A stretch of DNA of 64,000 nt, taken from NCBI GenBank assembly GCA_947627695.1, contig CANQXF010000009.1, positions 42,017-106,016 on the forward strand. Direction: 5' to 3'. The stretch comes from an uncultured Ruminiclostridium sp. (GTDB lineage: Bacteria; Bacillota; Clostridia; Oscillospirales; Ruminococcaceae). The position numbers were made by a program, and so were the translations under genes. A model generated the notes under the pieces. It saw only the letters and a list, made by a program, of their open reading frames with translations, had not been told where the DNA came from and did not search any database. This document shows, one piece after another, positions 60,723 through 64,000 of the stretch; the stretch's first letter is position 1, and each line of letters opens with the position of its first letter.

Positions 60723-61397
60723 ATGCCTTTTTCCGAGAAAACACTTGAATTTATCTTTGAAAATCACGCTCACGACAGCAAGGAGTGGTTCAAAGCCCAC
60801 AAAGATGATTTTGAACAGTATGTAAAGGAGCCGTTCAGAGAATTTGTATCGGCGCTCACTTCCACAATGCTGAAAATAGATGATGAATTTATCTGCGACC
60901 CAAAGCGCCTTTCACGAATATACCGTGACGCCCGCTACGCCAAGGGAAAATCGGTTTTCCGTGATTATATGTGGTACAGCTTCGGCAGAAAAAAGGAAAG
61001 TATGATAAAGACCTATCCCGAATATTATTTCAGCGTTTCACCCACAGGCTTTGATTACGGCTGCGGCTATTACTGCGCTCCCACCGAAACGATAAACGCC
61101 ATGCGCAAAATGATAATCGAGGGCGACCCTGTTTTTGAAAAAGCAAAAGCCGCCTTTTTATCTCAGAATACTTTTGAAATGGGCGGAACTGCCTACAAGC
61201 GCGACCGTTATCCCGACCAGCCAGAGGAAAACAAGCTCTGGCTCAACCGCAAGGATATTTACTTTTCCTGCTCAAGCAGTGACTTCAAAACGCTTTACAG
61301 TCCCGACCTGCCCAAGAAAATTGCCCGTGATTTCAAAAAAATATCCCCTATCTACGACTTTTTCCTGAAAGCCGAACAGATAAAGGATAACGTATGA
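60723..61397 (+). CDS. DUF2461 family protein
   Basis: The 224-residue protein shows KEWFKAHKDDFEQYVKEPFR near 20, LSRIYRDARYAKGKSVFRDYMW near 65 and FDYGCGYYCAP near 115, features of DUF2461 (TIGR02453-type). Function is unknown. GGAAG precedes the ATG. A methyltransferase gene follows after 14 bp. Confidence 0.85.
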   Translation: MPFSEKTLEFIFENHAHDSKEWFKAHKDDFEQYVKEPFREFVSALTSTMLKIDDEFICDPKRLSRIYRDARYAKGKSVFRDYMWYSFGRKKESMIKTYPEYYFSVSPTGFDYGCGYYCAPTETINAMRKMIIEGDPVFEKAKAAFLSQNTFEMGGTAYKRDRYPDQPEENKLWLNRKDIYFSCSSSDFKTLYSPDLPKKIARDFKKISPIYDFFLKAEQIKDNV

Positions 61398-61411
61398 AAA
61401 AAGGAAAATAA

Positions 61412-62020
61412 ATGAAATTTCAGTTTAACGACATAGAATTTGACCTTGACACCTCGCCAGAACTTTTTTCACCAAACGCTCCCGACAGGGGAACGCTTGC
61501 TATGCTGTCAAACACGGAAATAAAGCCCACGGACAAGGTGCTTGATTTAGGCTGCGGCTGCGGTATCGTAGGCATTTTCGCCGCAAAGCTGATAGGAGCA
61601 GACAGAGTAACGATGACCGACGTTTCCGAAACAGCGGTACAGATAGCAAAGCAAAACGCCGAAAAGAACGGCTTTCCCGAAATAACCGTTCTCTGCGGCA
61701 GCGCCTATGAAAATGTGACCGACTCCGATTTTACTCTTATACTCTCAAATCCGCCCTACCACACCGATTTTTCCGTAGCCAAGGAGTTTATTGAGGGCGG
61801 ATATAAGCGCCTTGTAACAGGCGGCAGAATGGTAATGGTGACAAAGCGCCTTGACTGGTACAAAAACAAGCTGACCTCCGTTTTCGGCGGAGTAAAGGTC
61901 ACAGAAGCCGACGGCTACTACATTTTCACCGCTGAAAAGCGTCCCCGAAAGCCTGAGACCGAAAAGCCGAAGAAAATCCTGTCAAAAAAGCTCTCCCGCA
62001 AATACGGGAGAGCAAAATAA
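61412..62020 (+). CDS. RsmC-like SAM-dependent methyltransferase
   Basis: The 202-residue protein has a MTS-type domain with LDLGCGCGIVG near 47 and NPPYHTD near 112, typical of N-methylation of nucleobases (RsmC, TrmN6). Its Lys-rich C-terminus (KKILSKKLSRKYGRAK) could bind RNA. The last codons also encode a hairpin that terminates the convergent gene (61983-62013). An AAAGGA SD precedes the ATG. Confidence 0.85.
   Translation: MKFQFNDIEFDLDTSPELFSPNAPDRGTLAMLSNTEIKPTDKVLDLGCGCGIVGIFAAKLIGADRVTMTDVSETAVQIAKQNAEKNGFPEITVLCGSAYENVTDSDFTLILSNPPYHTDFSVAKEFIEGGYKRLVTGGRMVMVTKRLDWYKNKLTSVFGGVKVTEADGYYIFTAEKRPRKPETEKPKKILSKKLSRKYGRAK
61983..62013 (-). terminator. Minus-strand terminator inside the 3' end of the methyltransferase gene
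   Basis: GCTCTCCCG / CGGGAGAGC (61990-62013), read on the minus strand, is followed by TTTTTTG. It lies wholly in the coding end of the plus-strand gene and terminates the acyltransferase transcript. Confidence 0.75.
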
Positions 62021-62028
62021 ATATTCTG

Positions 62029-63267
62029 CTATTTTTTCGTATGTATTTTGTGCAGCTCCTCCGCCGCAAACTGCAATTCCGTTGGCTGAAATTCCCTGTC
62101 GTCACAATAAATATAATAACAGCAGTCCCTATCCGACAGCACTATGCTTCTCCTGCCCACATTCCGATAATTATATTCAGTCTGCACCGACTCATATTTT
62201 TCAGTAGGAAACAGCAGTTCCTTTCCGTTTACGTTCAGCCTGAACCCGCTAATATCATGTATCAGCGTTCCCTCGCCCATTTTGACGAACCCTTTTGAAT
62301 TAGGCAGCGCCTCCACCTCTGTCTTAAAGCATTTGCCGTATTTTCCTGCGGCAATTTCTTTTTTCACGTTTTCTCTTTCCCATTCATACCAGTCGGGGAT
62401 ATGCAGCTTTTCGCCGTTTTTAGCGTGGATAAGCTCACCAAGCTCGCTCATTTCCCACTTCTCGCCGCATTTTTCACAGAAAAGTGCGGCGTTTTCGCTT
62501 TTCATACAGTTTTTTCCGCCGCAGGAAATGCATTGATAAAGCGGAAGATGAAGCCCCTCCGCCCGCTTTTCACAGCCTATCCTGATATTGTTTTCCTTCT
62601 GCCATTTGTATTCGTCATACTGCAATTCTTCCTCAATAACCTTTTGCAGCGCATTTTCATCAGCATTTTTCAGCTCGTCCCCGCCGCATATCAGCTTCAG
62701 CTCAGCCTCAATTTTGGTTTTTCGTGGGTGGAACTCGTCCCAGAACGGCGAGGCAAGATAGCTCCCGTGAATTTTCAGCACCGCCACGGGAACGCCCGCA
62801 GTTTTTGCCAGCTTTCCCAGATTTTTCGGGAGCAAAGCGGTAGTGCCCACATTTGAGTGCCTTGCCTCAGGGAAAATGAAAAGAATATCCTTGTTTTTCC
62901 GCAGAATGTGCAATACGTTCATCATCACGGAAACGTCGCTGACAAACCGCCTTTTTCCAATGCACCCCAGCATACCGTACAGCTTTTCGCCGTAATACAT
63001 AAAGCCTTCCATATCCGAAACATAGCTTGCCCTGTGAGGAAATACGGTGAGAGGAGCTATATAGTAATCCGACTCTCCCTGATGCGCCGATATGACAAGG
63101 AACGGCGGCTTAATGCCATCCATTCTCGTTTTTGTTATCTTCAGCCCATATTTTCTTGTGAGGAAAAAAGCTCCCGTCCACATCAGCGGCAAAAGCAAAG
63201 TGCTTGGTCTTTTGGGTCTTTTCTTCATATCAAAGGGCGTCATATCCCCGCTTTTGTTTATCTTCAA
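62029..63267 (-). CDS. PlsC-like acyltransferase with zinc ribbon
   Basis: The 412-residue protein has the acyltransferase HxxxxD motif as SAHQGESDYY near 55 and FPEARHS near 130, then a four-Cys zinc ribbon (CISCGGKNC...CEKCGEKW, about 235-265) and a C-terminal domain of beta-rich character (about 290-412). The first part suggests 1-acylglycerol-phosphate acyltransferase; the ribbon and tail are unusual for PlsC. No TM helix is strong beyond an N-terminal hydrophobic segment (STLLLPLMWTGAFFL). The substrate is not certain. Confidence 0.75.
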   Translation of the reverse strand: MKINKSGDMTPFDMKKRPKRPSTLLLPLMWTGAFFLTRKYGLKITKTRMDGIKPPFLVISAHQGESDYYIAPLTVFPHRASYVSDMEGFMYYGEKLYGMLGCIGKRRFVSDVSVMMNVLHILRKNKDILFIFPEARHSNVGTTALLPKNLGKLAKTAGVPVAVLKIHGSYLASPFWDEFHPRKTKIEAELKLICGGDELKNADENALQKVIEEELQYDEYKWQKENNIRIGCEKRAEGLHLPLYQCISCGGKNCMKSENAALFCEKCGEKWEMSELGELIHAKNGEKLHIPDWYEWERENVKKEIAAGKYGKCFKTEVEALPNSKGFVKMGEGTLIHDISGFRLNVNGKELLFPTEKYESVQTEYNYRNVGRRSIVLSDRDCCYYIYCDDREFQPTELQFAAEELHKIHTKK

Positions 63268-63319
63268 TTTTCTCTCCTGTTATTATTTGTTTTTTAAGTT
63301 TTACTAATATAAGAATAAT

Positions 63320-63844
63320 TCAGCTTTGTATCCGTTCTATGATAAACTTTACATTTTCTTCAACAGGCTTTGTTCCGTCTACTCGTATAACAGGACAGCT
63401 CAACGATCGTACCCATTCTTCCACCGTATTATCAGCTCTGGATCTGACAAGGTCAAAGAAATTTTCTTCCTGCTCATATAAGTCCCCGCCGGGTAACATT
63501 CTGCTGCCGAATTTATTAAAAGAGCGTTCTTTAACCCGCTTCAGCCGAATATCCTTCGGAACGTCGATAAGCACGGCATATCGGAAAAATTGGCAGATAT
63601 CCTCTCCATAATCTCCTTTTACAGAAGCAAGCACAAAATCTTTATGAGCTTTGATCTCGCTGAAAAGAAGCTGCTCAACTTCCTTGCGGGTGCGCGGAGA
63701 AGCATAAGTATAATGCGGGTCTGTCTTTGGGAAATACAAGTCCTCAATATCAATAAAACAGAACCCTAGCTCTTTTGCCAGAACTTTTCCCACAGTGCTT
63801 TTTCCTTAACCGTTTAACCCGCATATAATAATTCCCGTTCCCAC
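63320..63844 (-). pseudogene. Small P-loop kinase interrupted by in-frame TAA in Walker A
   Basis: The frame begins GTG 63844 after GAGGAG and reads VGTGIIICGLNG, then TAA (63808-63806), then GKSTVGKVLAKELGFCFIDI and on to a stop at 63320. The Walker A would be GLNGxGKST with a stop at x (TCA to TAA is the simplest change). The downstream part (EDLYFPKTDPHYTYASPRTR, VKGDYGEDI) matches AAA-type small-molecule kinases of Clostridia. Any product starting later (GTG 63793) lacks the P-loop. It is a pseudogene or sequence error. Confidence 0.75.
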
Positions 63845-63862
63845 AAAACGCTCTCCTCAAGA

Positions 63863-64000
63863 TCACTTCAGCCTGTTCAGCCCGTAAAACTTCAGCACCT
63901 CGGGAAAATCTCTGTAAGCAACGTTAAGATCCACGTTTCCCTTTATTCCGTTCACCTTTCCCTCGTGACTGTACTGCCACATATAATATTCAAAATCAAC
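63863..64000 (-). CDS. C-terminal part of a GH25 lysozyme (partial)
   Basis: Minus-strand reading from the right edge gives 45 residues ending MWQYSHEGKVNGIKGNVDLN then VAYRDFPEVLKFYGLNRLK and a stop. MWQY and GxVDLN are the closing elements of the GH25 (lysozyme) fold. It lies just upstream of the interrupted kinase. Confidence 0.8.
   Translation of the reverse strand, partial: VDFEYYMWQYSHEGKVNGIKGNVDLNVAYRDFPEVLKFYGLNRLK

Noticed and set aside
3440..63808. Alternative genetic code (stop reassignment)
   Set aside because: The two interrupted genes use different stops (TGA and TAA), and both codons end many intact genes in this window.
1..64000. CRISPR array, tRNA or rRNA genes, insertion sequence with transposase
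   Set aside because: No regularly spaced repeats, no cloverleaf-like or rRNA sequence in the gaps, and no transposase or integrase frame were seen.

Overview
The window looks like a chromosome segment from an anaerobic, spore-forming member of the Clostridia, most likely Oscillospiraceae/Ruminococcus-like. The reasons are: four sporulation genes (spoVT, gpr, spoIIP, spoIIE), a glgC/glgD pair, a BspA-type leucine-rich-repeat surface protein, intracellular GH26 and GH74 glycosidases with a CE2-type esterase, the GGGtGRT/NifU-like pair typical of Clostridia, moderate GC, and strong SD sequences with frequent GTG/TTG starts. This placement is inference; there is no rRNA or tRNA in the window.

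Layout. 1-4.2 kb: end of a membrane protein, an acetyltransferase, a hybrid histidine kinase and a NapH-like ferredoxin membrane gene interrupted by an in-frame TGA. 4.3-8.7 kb: thrS, then a GH26 mannanase, DUF4358 lipoprotein and SDR operon. 8.8-11 kb: a minus-strand redox-stress operon (glutathione peroxidase, TSCPD protein, two flavodoxins, OhrR-like MarR regulator) with a near-consensus promoter and a palindrome. 11.2-16.5 kb: spoVT, sfsA, an uncharacterised protein with an odd start, a DUF2441 protein, a double-DTGA aspartic-protease-like protein and an amidohydrolase. 16.6-19.2 kb: divergent XRE regulator and LRR surface protein. 19.2-23.6 kb: GGGtGRT/Fe-S scaffold pair, PLP aminotransferase, and trpS with a duplicated leader.

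23.7-28.7 kb holds the most unusual system: two full ABC exporters, each with an N-terminal PH-like domain and a zinc ribbon, flanking a DUF1854 protein. 28.8-40.4 kb: a degenerate HD-GYP protein, rodA, galK, hflX (with a short leader ORF and an SD-masking hairpin), nadB-nadC, acetyltransferases, a ProXp-like deacylase, nifS-iscU. 40.4-43 kb: divergent SGNH esterases. 43.1-49 kb: rpsT, gpr, spoIIP, rsmA, spoIIE, the last with its SD inside a long inverted repeat. 49.1-53.6 kb: glgB-glgC-glgD. 53.7-55.9 kb: a 216-bp palindromic element, a two-domain PPK2 and an acetyltransferase. 55.9-58.3 kb: an AT-rich group (NADPH-dependent FMN reductase-like, methyltransferase, alpha/beta hydrolase). 58.4-64 kb: GH74-like protein, DUF2461, RsmC-like methyltransferase, PlsC-like acyltransferase with zinc ribbon, a small kinase broken by TAA inside its P-loop, and the end of a GH25 lysozyme.

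How it fits together: GH26, GH74, SGNH/CE2 and GalK suggest intracellular processing of imported hemicellulose oligosaccharides, and GlgB/C/D and PPK2 suggest carbon and phosphate storage. SpoVT, GPR, SpoIIP and SpoIIE indicate endospore formation. Sixteen promoters with exactly 17-bp spacers could be read directly. Two genes carry different in-frame stop codons, so they look like pseudogenes or sequence errors rather than recoding.
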